Positions 33,821 through 34,317 of a stretch of DNA of 34,317 nucleotides are shown in pieces. A program made the translations under genes and the position numbers. The notes beneath the pieces were generated by a model. The model ran no database searches, was not told the origin of the DNA, and was given only the letters and a program-made list of their open reading frames with translations. The first letter of the stretch is position 1; every line of letters starts with the position of its first letter. The stretch is from Clostridia bacterium. Its GTDB lineage: Bacteria > Bacillota > Clostridia > Oscillospirales > CAG-272. The stretch lies in the NCBI GenBank assembly GCA_017935195.1, contig JAGBIB010000105.1, positions 1 through 34,317 of the forward strand, in the 5' to 3' direction.

Positions 33821-34317
33821 ATGGAAAACATGGTAAATATTTTTCTGTTCGGCAAGAAGTATCAGGTTCCCGGAAACCTGACCATTATGAGCGCAATGGA
33901 ATATGCCGGATATCAGCTGGTAAGAGGCTGCGGATGCCGTAACGGCTTCTGCGGTGCCTGCGCAACCATTTACCGCATCAAGGGTCAGCAGGAATTGAAG
34001 GCATGCCTTGCCTGCCAGACCAAGGTTGAAGAGGGAATGTACATCGCAACCCTGCCTTTCTTCCCTCTGGTAAAGCAGGTATACGACATCGAGACCGTGA
34101 AGCCCACCGAGCAGGTGATGATGCAGCTCTATCCCGAGATCTACGCCTGCATCGGCTGTAATGCCTGCACCAAGAGCTGTACTCAGGAGCTCAACGTTAT
34201 GCAGTATATCGCTTACGCTCAGAGAGGCGAATACGAAAAGTGCGCTGAGGAATCCTTTGACTGCGTAATGTGCGGTGTGTGCTCCTCCCGCTGTCCTGCC
34301 GGTATCTCGCATCCTCA
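33821..34317 (+). CDS. 2Fe-2S/4Fe-4S protein resembling fumarate reductase Fe-S subunit, 3' end beyond window
   Basis: 165 residues are visible and the frame is open at the edge. A plant-type [2Fe-2S] domain has Cys37, Cys39, Cys44, Cys47 and a cysteine in KACLAC. Two ferredoxin motifs follow, at Cys110-113-116-120 and Cys148-151-154-158. The order 2Fe-2S then two clusters matches the iron-sulfur subunit of succinate dehydrogenase/fumarate reductase and the TfrB-type thiol:fumarate reductase, though the last motif has four cysteines rather than a 3Fe-4S pattern. AAGGAGAAG precedes the ATG, 20 bases after the flxA-like stop. A flavoprotein subunit just beyond the window would be expected. The substrate is not shown. 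Confidence 0.75.
   Translation, partial: MENMVNIFLFGKKYQVPGNLTIMSAMEYAGYQLVRGCGCRNGFCGACATIYRIKGQQELKACLACQTKVEEGMYIATLPFFPLVKQVYDIETVKPTEQVMMQLYPEIYACIGCNACTKSCTQELNVMQYIAYAQRGEYEKCAEESFDCVMCGVCSSRCPAGISHP

Overview
The window looks like chromosomal DNA of a strictly anaerobic, fermentative Bacillota, most likely class Clostridia. The reasons are: an oxygen-sensitive class III ribonucleotide reductase with its radical-SAM activase, AddAB rather than RecBCD, a heterodisulfide-reductase/flavin oxidoreductase cluster, strong AGGAGG ribosome-binding sites, and sigma-A promoters of the TTGACA-17-TATAAT type. No tRNA, rRNA, CRISPR array, transposase or phage gene was recognised. The genus cannot be named from the sequence alone.

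Layout. (1) 1-8412 is a carbohydrate island. A leftward operon encodes a MerR-sugar kinase fusion protein, a cytoplasmic GH32-like protein and a large secreted multidomain GH32 fructanase cut by the left window edge. The fructanase has an intact frame that runs off the window. A GH31 glycosidase is divergent from the operon. The fusion gene has a MerR-type promoter (19-bp spacer with a centred palindrome). (2) 8413-10220 holds a lone XRE-family regulator between intrinsic terminators, each followed by a mosaic of short perfect hairpins. (3) 10221-15258 is a leftward deoxynucleotide/thiol-redox group: a C_GCAxxG_C_C-type protein, nrdG, nrdD with a fused redoxin domain, and a thioredoxin reductase lacking the usual NADPH motif. 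Two NrdR-like boxes lie upstream of the nrdD promoter, and an array of micro-hairpins separates nrdD from trxB. (4) 15259-16647 has a hairpin-rich composite repeat and a QueG-like iron-sulfur protein. (5) 16648-18663 is an orphan, divergent GyrB/ParE-type protein. (6) 18756-25616 is addB-addA. (7) 25973-34317 has a lactate/malate dehydrogenase family gene, then a frameshifted fumarase/aspartase C-terminal remnant whose stop overlaps the start of hdrB. Next comes a tight operon hdrB-hdrC-hdrA-flxD-(two Fe-S subunits)-flxA-(2Fe-2S/4Fe-4S protein) that runs off the right edge.

How the genes may work together. The left island would cleave fructan outside the cell and sense and phosphorylate a released or derived ketose through a one-protein regulator-kinase. 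The nrd group would make dNTPs anaerobically, with electrons passing from the thioredoxin reductase to the redoxin domain on NrdD. The right operon would couple NAD(P)H and ferredoxin redox to a disulfide-type acceptor. The malate-dehydrogenase-like specificity residue in the upstream dehydrogenase, the fumarase/aspartase remnant and the fumarate-reductase-like Fe-S protein together hint at a C4-dicarboxylate (malate/fumarate) link; this last point is inference.

Most promising for follow-up: the MerR-kinase fusion with its promoter, the Hdr-Flx operon with its C4-acid context, and the hairpin-module repeats.
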